From a candidate division WOR-3 bacterium (lineage in GTDB: Bacteria; Hydrothermota; Tepidihabitantia; Tepidihabitantales; Tepidihabitantaceae), in assembly GCA_039801365.1 (NCBI GenBank), contig JBDRUN010000008.1, forward strand, positions 1-47,573: 47,573 nucleotides of DNA, read 5' to 3'. The number at the start of each line of letters is the position of its first letter. Within the stretch, counting starts at the first letter, position 1. Made by a program: the position numbers and the translations under genes. Shown piece by piece: positions 38,721 to 47,569 of the stretch. The notes beneath the pieces are model-generated. The model had not been told where the DNA came from and did not search any database. It was given only the letters and a program-made list of their open reading frames with translations.

Positions 38721-39618
38721 TGCGGGTACGCCCGGGCGGCTTCGAGTCGGTCTTGCACTCGGATTTGGGGTAGCCGTTCTGTCGTCCGCCTCCATACTCA
38801 TCAAGAAAGCCGAGGCTCCGAGCCTTGTAATCGCGGCCGGACGGTTGCTCGTAGCTTCACTCGTGCTTGCTCCGTTTTTTTGGATCCGGTTTCCCAAGCT
38901 ACGGTCCCAACTTGGCCGGGAAAAGTGGTCCCTTGTAGTCCTGGCCGGACTCCTGCTGGCTGCTCACTTCGCCCTTTGGGTGGAGTCGCTCCGACACACC
39001 ACAGTTGCAAGTTCGGTCGTACTTGTGGCAACTGACCCGATATTTGTGGCAGTCGCATCGCCACTGATTCTGCACGAACGAGTGTCTGGCCGGCTTGCGA
39101 CTGCGGTCGGCCTGGGCGTGGTGGGTATGATGGTAATCGCCGGTCCCGGCCTTTGGTCTGGCCTGGTGACAAGGGGGAATCTTCTCGCCCTGGGAGGCGC
39201 GGCGTGCGCGGCCGGATATCTTTTGGTCGGTCGCAGGGTCCGGCCGGAAATGGACCTGCTTCCCTACATCTATATTTTATACAGCGTGGCCGGGGTTCTT
39301 CTGCTTGCAGGAACTCTGGCAGCCAGGCAGCGGTTCACCGGTTACCCAGGTACTGTCTACTTGTGGATCGTGCTTCTGGGGTTGGGGCCCCAGCTCATCG
39401 GGCACACCACCTTCAACTGGGCACTCCGGTACCTGAACGCTCCGGCGGTTGGAATGGCCATTCTCGGTGAACCGGTCGGCGCTACGATACTCGCGTGGCT
39501 GTTGCTCCGCGAAACACCGGCCTGGTTCGAACTCACCGGCGGTGCAATCATCCTCGCTGCCGTCTACCTAGCCATCGTCAGCCGGCACAGACTACAGGTC
39601 AAGGTGCCAAATGGGTGA
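38710..39618 (+). CDS. EamA-family (DMT superfamily) transporter
   Basis: 302 residues from the GTG at 38710, chosen because the first membrane helix (RLRVGLALGFGVAVLSSASI) follows and AGGAAGGGG lies about 12 nt upstream; earlier in-frame starts would add unrelated residues. Ten hydrophobic helices form two EamA repeats (ALWVESLRHTTVASSVVLVA, TDPIFVAVASPLILHERVSG; HTTFNWALRYLNAPAVGMAI, LGEPVGATILAWLLLRETPA). It is an inner-membrane drug/metabolite-type exporter; the substrate is not predictable. The stop lies just before the folE2 promoter. Confidence 0.9.
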   Translation: MPASAGTPGRLRVGLALGFGVAVLSSASILIKKAEAPSLVIAAGRLLVASLVLAPFFWIRFPKLRSQLGREKWSLVVLAGLLLAAHFALWVESLRHTTVASSVVLVATDPIFVAVASPLILHERVSGRLATAVGLGVVGMMVIAGPGLWSGLVTRGNLLALGGAACAAGYLLVGRRVRPEMDLLPYIYILYSVAGVLLLAGTLAARQRFTGYPGTVYLWIVLLGLGPQLIGHTTFNWALRYLNAPAVGMAILGEPVGATILAWLLLRETPAWFELTGGAIILAAVYLAIVSRHRLQVKVPNG

Positions 39619-39625
39619 TTTCAAC

Positions 39626-39653
39626 TTGACACGAAGACGCACGGAACTAGCCT
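39626..39653 (+). promoter_or_regulatory. Promoter of folE2 (leaderless type)
   Basis: TTGACA (39626-39631), a 16-nt spacer and TAGCCT (39648-39653). The ATG at 39659 follows after 5 nt. The -10 sequence is the same as that of the gene at 644-1426. Confidence 0.6.
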
Positions 39654-39658
39654 TGAGT

Positions 39659-40429
39659 ATGGATGACGTACGTGCCCAGGAGGACCACCGGCAGGTCCCG
39701 ATTGACCGAGTCGGTGTGAAGGGGCTGCGCTATCCGGTTGTGCTCCTAGACAAAGCTCGACGTAAGCAGCATACCGTGGCGGTAATCAACATGTACGTCT
39801 CGCTGCCTCAGAGCTCGCGCGGCACACACATGGGCCGATTCGTCGAAATCTTGAACCAGTACCATGACGAGATTGACATCCACAAGCTCGGCTCAATCCT
39901 GCGCGAGGTCAAGCAGCGGCTTGGTGCCGAGTCCGCGCATCTTGAGATGGAGTTTCCTTACTTCATTGAGAAGAAGGCACCGGTGTCAGGAGCCCAGGCA
40001 TTGATGGACTACCGCTGTACCTTACGGGCCGACCTTGCTGACCGGTTCAGATTGCGTATCGGCGCGGCAGTTCCGGTTGCAACCCTGTGTCCGTGTTCCA
40101 AAGAAATGGTCGGCACGAGCGGACACAACCAGCGGGCTGAAATCACCGTCATCGCCGAGCTCCGCGGATTCCTATGGCTTGAGGACCTGATTGAACTGGT
40201 CGAGGACTGCGGCTCAAGCGAGGTGTATTCCTTGCTGAAGCAGGAGGATGAACGGCACGTAACGAGCCGGGCGCTGGAAAACCCGGCGTTTGTCGAGGAC
40301 GTTGTTCGGAACGTGGCGCTGAAGCTCGGCGCATGCCCAGAGATAGCCGGATTCGAAGTCGCGGTCGAGAGTTTCGAGTCAATCCACCACCACGATGCGT
40401 ACGCCTTTGTACGGAGCGACAGAAAGTGA
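39659..40429 (+). CDS. folE2: GTP cyclohydrolase I type 2 (FolE2/MptA family)
   Basis: 256 residues. It converts GTP to 7,8-dihydroneopterin triphosphate, the entry to folate (and queuosine) synthesis, using a metal that need not be zinc. The start at 39659 gives the usual family N-terminus (MDDVRAQEDHRQVPIDRVGV) and is placed by the promoter; an ATG at 39611 would fall upstream of the -35 box. Signatures: PIDRVGVKGLRYPV, SSRGTHMGRF, the active-site segment VATLCPCSKEM, and SGHNQRAEI. The C-terminal HHHDAYAFV is also conserved. folK, a later enzyme of the same pathway, lies 6 kb away. Confidence 0.94.
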   Translation: MDDVRAQEDHRQVPIDRVGVKGLRYPVVLLDKARRKQHTVAVINMYVSLPQSSRGTHMGRFVEILNQYHDEIDIHKLGSILREVKQRLGAESAHLEMEFPYFIEKKAPVSGAQALMDYRCTLRADLADRFRLRIGAAVPVATLCPCSKEMVGTSGHNQRAEITVIAELRGFLWLEDLIELVEDCGSSEVYSLLKQEDERHVTSRALENPAFVEDVVRNVALKLGACPEIAGFEVAVESFESIHHHDAYAFVRSDRK

Positions 40430-40476
40430 GTCGTTTCCAGCTCGTCGAAGTGACCACCGACGCGCGCTTAGCGTGA
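40426..40476 (+). CDS. 16-codon mini-ORF bridging folE2 and the amidotransferase
   Basis: A GTG overlaps the folE2 stop (GTGA). The frame runs VSRFQLVEVTTDARLA and ends in TGA overlapping the GTG start of the next gene. Its main role may be to carry ribosomes across the 46-nt gap. The peptide vaguely resembles the N-terminus of tRNA-guanine transglycosylases, so it could be a remnant of such a gene, but this is weak. Confidence 0.25.
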   Translation: MSRFQLVEVTTDARLA

Positions 40477-41072
40477 TCGAAGTTCTGCTCGTTGACTGCT
40501 ATCCGGACAACTACAAGGATCGGGTTCCACACTACATAAGGGCGATCAATGCGTCCGGTCGTGTGGCCGTGACAGTAGACTATCGGTCAGTGCGGGCTGG
40601 CTATCGACTGCCGCCAGTCCAGGCCGTAGTCGTCTCCGGCTCGCCGATGATGCTATCCGAAACTGACCCGCCTGAAAGACTGACCGCGTTCGTCCTCAGT
40701 CTTGATCGCCCGGTGCTCGGCATCTGTTACGGGCATCAGCTGCTGGCAAGACTGGCAGGTGCGAGAGTGTACCGCGGCGAGCGCATCGAGCGTATCGAGA
40801 CGATACGGGTTTCGAAACCCCACCCCATCTTTACCGGGCTCGGAAATAGGTTCCCCATGCTTGAGAGTCACTGTGAGTACGTACTGCCGAACGAGGTTGA
40901 ATCAGCTGGATTCGAGGTGTTGGCAACTTCATCTTCCTGTCCGGTCGAAACAATCCGTCACCGGACAAGGCCATGGTTTGGAGTCCAGTTCCACCCGGAG
41001 CGCTCGGCCGAACAGGGCACGACACTAGTGAGCAACTTTGTCAGACTCGTCGTAGAATCCCTTCGAGCCTGA
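40473..41072 (+). CDS. Class I glutamine amidotransferase (GMP synthase glutaminase-like)
   Basis: 199 residues, GTG start overlapping the mini-ORF stop. The class I triad is visible: nucleophile Cys in VLGICYGHQLLARLAG, and His/Glu in WFGVQFHPERS. The oxyanion strand is AVVVSGSPMML. The GICYGHQ form is closest to the glutaminase half of GMP synthase, but there is no synthetase domain and no ATPase gene beside it. It could be a stand-alone GuaA glutaminase subunit or a related enzyme acting on another substrate. It follows folE2, another GTP-related enzyme. Its end is 13 nt from the convergent bamA stop. Confidence 0.8.
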   Translation: MIEVLLVDCYPDNYKDRVPHYIRAINASGRVAVTVDYRSVRAGYRLPPVQAVVVSGSPMMLSETDPPERLTAFVLSLDRPVLGICYGHQLLARLAGARVYRGERIERIETIRVSKPHPIFTGLGNRFPMLESHCEYVLPNEVESAGFEVLATSSSCPVETIRHRTRPWFGVQFHPERSAEQGTTLVSNFVRLVVESLRA

Positions 41073-41085
41073 TTCCTGATTAGTC

Positions 41086-43368
41086 TTAGAACGTCCTACC
41101 GACTTGGAAGTGCGGCTCCCAGCGGCCGCCACCCTCACGGTCAAACCCGTACCCGAAATCGAAACCGAGCTGTCCAAGCATCGGGATTTCCAGGCGCACG
41201 CCGACACCGGCACCGCGCTTGAGGTCCGATAGACTGAACTGCTCCAGTGAATTCCAGGTGTTGCCCGCGTCGGCAAATGCCAGGAACGAAAGCTGGGGCG
41301 AGAGCCTCAGCTTGTACTCAAGTGAGAACAAAGCCAAGGCCTTGCCACCAACCAAATACCCGGCCTGACGCGGGCTAATGCCTTGGTCCGGATAGCCGCG
41401 AACCCCGTCCGGGCCGGTGCCGCCTGCATAGAAGCGTTCATACAGCGGTACTGTATCACGAGCTGTGAACCCGGTGATGTACCCAAGTCTAGTCCGCCCC
41501 ATAAGTGAGAACTTCCAGAATAGCGGGAAGTACTGACTCGCGTCCAGGATGTGGCGGTGGAACCTGATGTCCCCAACCGACGTAGTCAGTGAGTAGGAAA
41601 CCGATGAGCCGGACGCGGCATTGAACACGTAATCGCGCGAGTCGCGGTGGAGCGTCAGGCTTGGACTGAACGCAGTCTTGTGAACCGTATCCTTGCGGAT
41701 GTCATAAGGGTTGTTCTCACCTGGGTCGTAGCCGGCAGTAATCGAAGAAGGTGGCACATACGCGTCTGAGACCCGCAGACCGAGGTACGCCCGGGCATAA
41801 TCGAGGGGCAACGGCCTGGAAAAAGACACGCCACCGCCGATTTCCTGCTTATCGTAGTAGGCATAGTTGCGGGTAAGGTAGGCAACATCGAACCCAGCCG
41901 AGGTCGGTGTGTCAAGAAACCAAGGCTCGGTGAAACTTGTCTGTACATTGGTCTTCTTTCCCCCCTTCTCCAGCTTCACCGCTGCCTGCTGGCCCCGACC
42001 GAAAAGGTTGGGCTGCTGCAGTTCAATGTATCCAGTGATACCCTCCGGACCAGAATAGGTAATACCGGCACCAATCGTGCCAAAGAACCCCTTCTCCTTC
42101 ACCCGATAGATAAGGTCAATCGAACCCAGAGTATCAGCAACCCGGTGGTCAAGACTGACGTCCTCAAAAAAGCCGAGGTTGAATATCTCTCGCTGGCTAC
42201 GGACTACATCCGAGCGCTTGAACCGATAACCCGGTAGCGTCGTAACCCGACGACGGATGACCTTATCCAGTGTCTGCTGATTACCCTCAATCACCACAAG
42301 CCGGACGAGGGCTGGTTTGTTCTCGACGATGCTATAAGTGATGTCCACCGTGTCATGCCGCATCTTCTCGGTCGGAGTAACCGAGGCGTAGATGTAGCCT
42401 TCCTCAGAGTAAGCAGCGTAGATATCGGCTAGGGTAGCCTGGGCGAGCTTAGTGTTGTAAACCTTGCCGCTACGATAGCGGACAAGCGGCCGGAGCCTGT
42501 CTTCAGGTATCACTGAGTCGCCTTCAAACTCGACCGAGCCAAAATAGTAGCGGCTTCCTTCTTTGACCACGATGGAAATCTCGGCCCAACCCTCGTTGAA
42601 CCGCATCTGGTAGTCGAGAACCTTGCAGTCGAGAAAACCGCGCTCCTTGTAGAAGTCAACGATGCGGTCAAGGTCCTTCACGAACTCGTCCTCTCTGAGC
42701 CGAGCCTTGCGGTACCAAGTCTTCTGCCGGTTCACAAGATGGATTTCGATTTGGGGGTCGGTGAAACACTCGTTGCCGATGATCTCGATGTTGCGAATCC
42801 GAACCGGCTCTCCCTCGTCAATCTGGAAGCTGAGAATCCTACGGTTGGCTGAGTCCGGTTCGGACAACTCATGTTCGACCCTTACCAACAGGAACCCGCG
42901 TTCTTTGTACAGCTTCAGGATTTCCTGCTGCCAGTCGAAAATCTTATGGTCGGACAGGATCTCGCCCGGCTGAACCTTAAGCCTGGACTCGAGGTCGCGG
43001 AGCCGCACCCGGCGATACCCCTCGAACTCAACCCTGGCAAGCTTGGGAAATTCCCTTGTTACGAACCGGATCGAAACGCCGTCGGCGATGCGAGTGGTCT
43101 CGGCAATGACCTGAGAGAATATGCCGAGCCCGTACAGCCGACGAATTGCATCGGCCAATTCGGTTCTAAAACCGGCGTTCGTGAACGCTTCACCAGGTGT
43201 AATACCGGCAGTTCGGACAACGAGCATGGAATCCGCGGTACGGGTGTAAGCCGACACAGCAAGCACCACAACCTTCTCATCAGACCTCGGTTCAGGTTGA
43301 ACCGGTGCATCATTGGTGCCGGCCGCTGTCACCCCAGCCAGCAAAAGGCAGCTGAGAAAAAGATTCAC
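41086..43368 (-). CDS. bamA: Outer-membrane protein assembly factor BamA
   Basis: 760 residues, GTG start overlapping the clpC stop (GTGA). A signal peptide (about 1-16) is followed by about five POTRA repeats (about 30-410: SIRFVTREFPKLARVEFEGY, EPVRIRNIEIIGNECFTDPQ, YYFGSVEFEGDSVIPEDRLR, LVRLVVIEGNQQTLDKVIRR). The 16-stranded barrel (about 430-760) has the lid motif GGTGPDGVRGYPDQG, the VRG(F/Y) motif of the Omp85 family. The C-terminus ends in ...PHFQVGRTF with a terminal Phe. It inserts barrels such as the TonB-dependent receptor and the PorV-like proteins encoded in this window into the outer membrane. Confidence 0.95.
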   Translation of the reverse strand: MNLFLSCLLLAGVTAAGTNDAPVQPEPRSDEKVVVLAVSAYTRTADSMLVVRTAGITPGEAFTNAGFRTELADAIRRLYGLGIFSQVIAETTRIADGVSIRFVTREFPKLARVEFEGYRRVRLRDLESRLKVQPGEILSDHKIFDWQQEILKLYKERGFLLVRVEHELSEPDSANRRILSFQIDEGEPVRIRNIEIIGNECFTDPQIEIHLVNRQKTWYRKARLREDEFVKDLDRIVDFYKERGFLDCKVLDYQMRFNEGWAEISIVVKEGSRYYFGSVEFEGDSVIPEDRLRPLVRYRSGKVYNTKLAQATLADIYAAYSEEGYIYASVTPTEKMRHDTVDITYSIVENKPALVRLVVIEGNQQTLDKVIRRRVTTLPGYRFKRSDVVRSQREIFNLGFFEDVSLDHRVADTLGSIDLIYRVKEKGFFGTIGAGITYSGPEGITGYIELQQPNLFGRGQQAAVKLEKGGKKTNVQTSFTEPWFLDTPTSAGFDVAYLTRNYAYYDKQEIGGGVSFSRPLPLDYARAYLGLRVSDAYVPPSSITAGYDPGENNPYDIRKDTVHKTAFSPSLTLHRDSRDYVFNAASGSSVSYSLTTSVGDIRFHRHILDASQYFPLFWKFSLMGRTRLGYITGFTARDTVPLYERFYAGGTGPDGVRGYPDQGISPRQAGYLVGGKALALFSLEYKLRLSPQLSFLAFADAGNTWNSLEQFSLSDLKRGAGVGVRLEIPMLGQLGFDFGYGFDREGGGRWEPHFQVGRTF

Positions 43369-45875
43369 TCGGAAGCCGGTGCCGACCCTGTAGGGGTATC
43401 TTCCTTATCAGCAGAAACCGGCTCGGTCGGAGCCTTGGTGCTATTGACTGGACCCTTAGCCTCAACCTTGGTCTCCTCGAACACCAGCCGGTCGCCGTCC
43501 CGGTCCACCTTGATGACCGAGTGGTCCCGGAAACGGTTGCGCAGCAGCTCCTCGGCAAGCGGATCCTCAAGGAGTCGGCGCAGGGCGCGCTTTATCGGTC
43601 GGGCACCGAACTGTGGATCAAACCCCTCCTGGACTAGGAGTTCCTTAGCCGCCGGAGTAAGTTCAAGCTGGAGTTTCCTTTCCCGCAGCCGTCCGGCCAA
43701 CTCGCCGAGTTGAATATCAACAATGGCTTCCATCTGGTCTTTGTCCAAGGGACGGAACACGATGACCTCATCCACCCGGTTCAGGAATTCGGGTCGGAAG
43801 AAACGCTTCACCTCGGCCATCACCTTGTCCCGAATTGACTCATAGTTAGCCTGGGCTCCTTCGGCCTTGAACCCGAAACCCGCAACGCCCCGGATTTCGG
43901 TGGAAGCAATGTTCGAAGTCATTATCACGACCGTGTTCTTGAAACTTACTCTGCGACCAAGAGAGTCCGTAACCTGGCCATCATCAAGAATCTGCAGGAG
44001 AATGTTGAAAACATCCGGATGCGCCTTCTCGATTTCGTCGAACAGGACTACCGAATACTGCTTGCGCCGCACCTTCTCGGTAAGCTGCCCGCCTTCTTCG
44101 TATCCGACGTACCCGGGTGGCGCGCCGACCAGGCGAGAGACGTTGAACTTCTCCATGTACTCTGACATGTCGAAACGCAGGAGCGCATCCTCGTCGCCAA
44201 ACATGAAAAGGGCCAGTACCCGGGCGAGCTCAGTCTTACCCACCCCGGTCGGACCAAGGAAGATAAAAGACCCGATGGGCCGCCGTGGGTCCTTGACTCC
44301 GGCCCGTGAGCGCCGGATTGCTTTGGCGATGGCAGCAATAGCATGGTCCTGACCCACAACACGCTTGCCAATCTCCTCTTCCATCCTGAGCAGGCGCGCG
44401 GACTCTTTTTCTTCGAGTTTGGCGAGCGGAACCTGGGTCCAGGACGAAACTACATAGGCAATATCTTCCTCGGTAACGACCGGGAAACTGCCTTTCCTTT
44501 CCCACTCGCGTCGCTTGCGCTTGAGATACTCTGTCAACTTCTTCTGTTCGTCCCGCAATTCGGCCGCCTTCTCGAATTCCTGACGTCTAACCGCATCCTC
44601 CTTGGCCGCGCTCAACTTCTCGATGCGACGCTCAATCTCATCCAGCTCCGGATTGATGACCGGCCGCAAGAGCTTGACGCGCGAGCCGGCCTCGTCCATA
44701 ACGTCAATTGCCTTGTCAGGGAGAAAACGGTCCGAAATGTAGCGGTCAGCCAGATAGGCTGCAGCCTCGAGCGCCTCATCGGTGTAGGCGACATTATGGT
44801 GCAGTTCGTACTTTTCCTTCAGGCCTTTCAGGATATCAATTGTCTGACTGACGTTAGGCGGGTCAACGAGAATCTTCTGGAAGCGGCGTTCGAGAGCCGA
44901 GTGGCGTTCAACGTACTTTCGATACTCCTCGAGTGTTGTGGCGCCGATCGCCTGCATTTCCCCCCGGGCCAGAGCTGGCTTGAGAATGTTGGATGCGTCA
45001 ATTGCACCCTCGGCCGCGCCCGCGCCCACGATGGTATGTAGCTCGTCGATAAAGATAATACAATCACGATGCTGCTGCAGTTCATTCAAGATAGACTTAA
45101 GTCGCTCTTCGAACTGACCTCGATACTTGGTTCCGGCAACAACCGCAGCCATATCCAGCGCAAGAACACGCCGATTCTTCAAAACACTCGGTACTCGTCC
45201 AGTCACGATGCGCTGGGCCAGCCCCTCGACGATTGCTGTCTTGCCTACACCAGCCTCACCGATAAGAACCGGGTTATTCTTCTTGCGGCGGGCGAGAATC
45301 TGGATGATCCGTTCAATCTCAACCTCTCGGCCAATAATTGGGTCAAGCTTATCTTCCTTGGCGAGCTGAGTCAGGTCACGGGAGAAGTAGTCGAGTGCGG
45401 GTGTCTTGGACCGTGATCGCTGCGGCTGGCCGGTCTTTGAACCGCCGAGCAGCTTCAGGGTTTCACTGCGCACCAGGTCAATGTCCACCCCCAGCGACTG
45501 AAGCACCTGACAGGCAAGTCCGCGTTCTTCGCGCAACAGGCCGAGGAGAAGGTGTTCCGTACCGATGTAAGTATGGTTCATCCGGCGCGCCTCGTCTACT
45601 GCGTAGTTAAGGCTCGACCGAGCCTCCTGGTTCAGCGGCACTTCACCCAGAACCAGAGTTTCAGACCCGGTCGACACCGCGTTCTCGACCGCACGGCGCA
45701 GGTCCTCCATGCTTATACCCAGATTTGTCAGCACGACCGCGGCTACTCCCTCACCTTCCTTAACTAGGCCAAGCAGCAGGTGCTCCGTACCAATGTGATC
45801 ATGATGAAGTCTAACCGCCTCTTCCCGGGCGAGAGAGATAACCTTTCTAACTCTTTCGGTGAATCGTTCTTGCAT
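43365..45875 (-). CDS. clpC: ATP-dependent Clp protease ATP-binding subunit ClpC
   Basis: 836 residues from the ATG at 45875 ([13 protein letters not shown]); a longer start would fall within the promoter. Two Clp-N repeats (about 1-150: [40 protein letters not shown]), AAA1 with GEAGVGKT and [12 protein letters not shown], a UVR coiled coil ([20 protein letters not shown]), AAA2 with [11 protein letters not shown] and [14 protein letters not shown], and a D2 small domain follow. A GFGF segment near the family ClpP-binding loop is present. The last ~35 residues are a Pro/Thr/Glu-rich tail not usual in ClpC. It unfolds proteins for ClpP and is translationally coupled to bamA. Confidence 0.95.
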   Translation of the reverse strand: MQERFTERVRKVISLAREEAVRLHHDHIGTEHLLLGLVKEGEGVAAVVLTNLGISMEDLRRAVENAVSTGSETLVLGEVPLNQEARSSLNYAVDEARRMNHTYIGTEHLLLGLLREERGLACQVLQSLGVDIDLVRSETLKLLGGSKTGQPQRSRSKTPALDYFSRDLTQLAKEDKLDPIIGREVEIERIIQILARRKKNNPVLIGEAGVGKTAIVEGLAQRIVTGRVPSVLKNRRVLALDMAAVVAGTKYRGQFEERLKSILNELQQHRDCIIFIDELHTIVGAGAAEGAIDASNILKPALARGEMQAIGATTLEEYRKYVERHSALERRFQKILVDPPNVSQTIDILKGLKEKYELHHNVAYTDEALEAAAYLADRYISDRFLPDKAIDVMDEAGSRVKLLRPVINPELDEIERRIEKLSAAKEDAVRRQEFEKAAELRDEQKKLTEYLKRKRREWERKGSFPVVTEEDIAYVVSSWTQVPLAKLEEKESARLLRMEEEIGKRVVGQDHAIAAIAKAIRRSRAGVKDPRRPIGSFIFLGPTGVGKTELARVLALFMFGDEDALLRFDMSEYMEKFNVSRLVGAPPGYVGYEEGGQLTEKVRRKQYSVVLFDEIEKAHPDVFNILLQILDDGQVTDSLGRRVSFKNTVVIMTSNIASTEIRGVAGFGFKAEGAQANYESIRDKVMAEVKRFFRPEFLNRVDEVIVFRPLDKDQMEAIVDIQLGELAGRLRERKLQLELTPAAKELLVQEGFDPQFGARPIKRALRRLLEDPLAEELLRNRFRDHSVIKVDRDGDRLVFEETKVEAKGPVNSTKAPTEPVSADKEDTPTGSAPASE

Positions 45876-45885
45876 GATCGCCCAA

Positions 45886-45914
45886 AGTTTAGATACCACT
45901 TACCAGAGTGTCAA
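45886..45914 (-). promoter_or_regulatory. Promoter of clpC-bamA
   Basis: On the minus strand TTGACA (45914-45909), a 17-nt spacer and TAAACT (45891-45886). The ATG at 45875 lies 10 nt past the -10 box, so the leader is about 4 nt and no Shine-Dalgarno is present. No CtsR- or HrcA-type operator was recognised. Confidence 0.6.
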
Positions 45915-45979
45915 GCCGACTGGTACTCTCTCCTTTAGTTAGACGCAGACGGAACCGTTGAGGGTGCCGGCAGGAATTC

Positions 45980-46007
45980 TTGACATGGCTGGTGGTTTCT
46001 CTACATT
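45980..46007 (+). promoter_or_regulatory. Promoter of the cold-shock gene
   Basis: TTGACA (45980-45985), a 16-nt spacer and TACATT (46002-46007). The leader to 46106 is about 90 nt, long for this region; csp genes often have such leaders that fold differently in the cold. Confidence 0.55.
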
Positions 46008-46105
46008 AGGTTCATGAACATTACCAGCCCGAACCGGGCAAACCGGGCAGACAGTCAAGAGGATAAGAGGTACGGACCGCTCGAAATCGCAAAGGGAGCA
46101 CGCCG

Positions 46106-46336
46106 ATGGAGTTTGTAGGAAGAGTGAAGTGGTTCGACACCAAGAAAGGGTATGGATTCATCGAAGCGCCGGACGGTGGCGATGACGTCTTTGTCCATTC
46201 AAGCGACGTGCTGCTCCAAGGCAGGCCGCTTGAGCCGGACGAAATGGTGAAGTTTGAGCTCGGCTCGACTCCGCATGGCCGAAGAGCTTTGCGGGTGCGC
46301 CGGGAGTCGTCCGCTACCGAATCGCCAGGACGATAG
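46106..46336 (+). CDS. Cold-shock domain protein
   Basis: 76 residues, ATG behind AAGGGAG. The cold-shock fold is complete: GRVKWFDTKKGYGFIEAPDG (RNP1 KGYGFIE) and DDVFVHSSDV (RNP2 VFVHSS). It binds single-stranded RNA/DNA and acts as an RNA chaperone. The C-terminal tail after about residue 62 (RRALRVRRESSATESPGR) is basic and a little longer than in CspA. It is transcribed alone with a long leader. Confidence 0.93.
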   Translation: MEFVGRVKWFDTKKGYGFIEAPDGGDDVFVHSSDVLLQGRPLEPDEMVKFELGSTPHGRRALRVRRESSATESPGR

Positions 46337-46400
46337 ATGAACCCCGATGGCCACTAGTAGCAGCAACTGGGTAGCGGAACAGAAGTCGGCCTAGCGATGA

Positions 46401-46429
46401 TTGACAACCGGCTGCGGCGTTCCTAGTTT
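46401..46429 (+). promoter_or_regulatory. Promoter of folK (leaderless type)
   Basis: TTGACA (46401-46406), a 17-nt spacer and TAGTTT (46424-46429). The folK ATG follows after 6 nt at 46436, where the transcript should begin. Confidence 0.62.
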
Positions 46430-46435
46430 TAGACA

Positions 46436-46912
46436 ATGTCACAGGTCTTTCTCGGGCTTGGAGCCAACGTAGGGAACCGTCTCAGAAACTTCGAGCTCGC
46501 TGTGGCGCATATCTCTCACTTGGGTCCGGTACGCCGCTCCTTCTGGTACGAAACCGAGCCGGTCGGGATGCCGGACGCAGCTTCTTTTCTGAACGGTGTA
46601 CTCAGACTGGATACAACGACACCACCAACGGTGCTGTTGGACCAATTGCTTGCAGTCGAGCAAGAACTTGGTCGTAAGCAAGCTGAACGGAGTGGACCTC
46701 GGACTATCGACATTGACATTCTTCTATACGGTACTCAGATTGTTGACAAACCCGGGCTGTGCGTACCGCATCCCAGAATGCACGAACGGGCATTTGTTCT
46801 TGTGCCATTGTGCGACCTCGCACCGGACGCTGTTCACCCACGACTAGGCCGGACAATGCGCGAACTGCTGGATGGCCTGGACACAAGCGGCGTTAGAAAG
46901 CAGGAGTACTAG
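46436..46912 (+). CDS. folK: 2-amino-4-hydroxy-6-hydroxymethyldihydropteridine pyrophosphokinase
   Basis: 158 residues, the usual family size. It transfers pyrophosphate from ATP to the pterin alcohol, the step before dihydropteroate synthase in folate synthesis. Motifs: VFLGLGANVGNRLRNFELAV at the N-terminus, SFWYETEPVGMPDAASFLNG, the signature ERSGPRTIDIDILLYGTQIV, and VPHPRMHERAFVLVPLCDLA. The stop shares a base with the next start, so the genes form an operon. Confidence 0.95.
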   Translation: MSQVFLGLGANVGNRLRNFELAVAHISHLGPVRRSFWYETEPVGMPDAASFLNGVLRLDTTTPPTVLLDQLLAVEQELGRKQAERSGPRTIDIDILLYGTQIVDKPGLCVPHPRMHERAFVLVPLCDLAPDAVHPRLGRTMRELLDGLDTSGVRKQEY

Positions 46913-47547
46913 TGAGATACATTGCGGTTGAGGGGCCAATTGGTGTGGGCAAAACTGCCCTGGCCGAGAAGCTAGCAGAACGACTTTCGGCCAAGCTGGT
47001 ACTGGAGGAAGTTGACGAAAATCCTTTTCTTGACCGATTCTATGATGACATGGGCGCCTACGCGTTCCAGACCCAGATGTTCTTCCTTCTATCACGGCAC
47101 CGGCAGCAGCAGAGTCTGAGAGAACCAGACCTTTTTGCCGGGACACTCGTCAGCGACTACGTATTTGAGAAAGACTTTGTATTCGCCACCGTGACCTTGT
47201 CCGAGCATGAGCTAGCGCTCTATGAGCGTATCTATAAACTCCTTGCCCAAGAAGCGGTGCGACCCGATGTACTTGTCTATCTTCAGGCACGGACCGAAGT
47301 CCTGCTGAGCCGAATAAGGCAGCGCAACCGGCCTTACGAAGCCGGCATTGACCCTGAATATGTCGAGGCAGTGGCCGACGCATATAACCACCATTTCCTG
47401 CACTATGACGCTGCACCGCTCCTCATTGTCAATACCGAACAGCTTGACTTCGTACGGAGCCGCGAAGACTTTGACGACCTGTTCCGGGCGATTGAAACAA
47501 CAACATCGGGCCGCAAGTTCTATTCTCCCCGCGGAAAAAATCGGTAG
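46912..47547 (+). CDS. Deoxynucleoside kinase (deoxyadenosine/deoxyguanosine kinase type)
   Basis: 211 residues, GTG start sharing one base with the folK stop. It phosphorylates deoxynucleosides for salvage. P-loop EGPIGVGKTALAEKLAERL at the N-terminus; VSDYVFEKDFVFA occupies the place of the DRS/ED segment; lid RIRQRNRPYEAGIDPEYVEA and the following DAYNHHF are typical of the dGK/dCK family. A nucleoside kinase behind folK is a common arrangement in several phyla. The DYVFEKD segment deviates slightly from the usual D-R-S form. Confidence 0.9.
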   Translation: MRYIAVEGPIGVGKTALAEKLAERLSAKLVLEEVDENPFLDRFYDDMGAYAFQTQMFFLLSRHRQQQSLREPDLFAGTLVSDYVFEKDFVFATVTLSEHELALYERIYKLLAQEAVRPDVLVYLQARTEVLLSRIRQRNRPYEAGIDPEYVEAVADAYNHHFLHYDAAPLLIVNTEQLDFVRSREDFDDLFRAIETTTSGRKFYSPRGKNR

Positions 47548-47569
47548 GAATTCGGAAGGAAGTCATCAG

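Noticed and set aside
44343-45041. 232-codon plus-strand frame inside clpC
   Set aside because: Antisense to two conserved AAA+ domains; no independent support.
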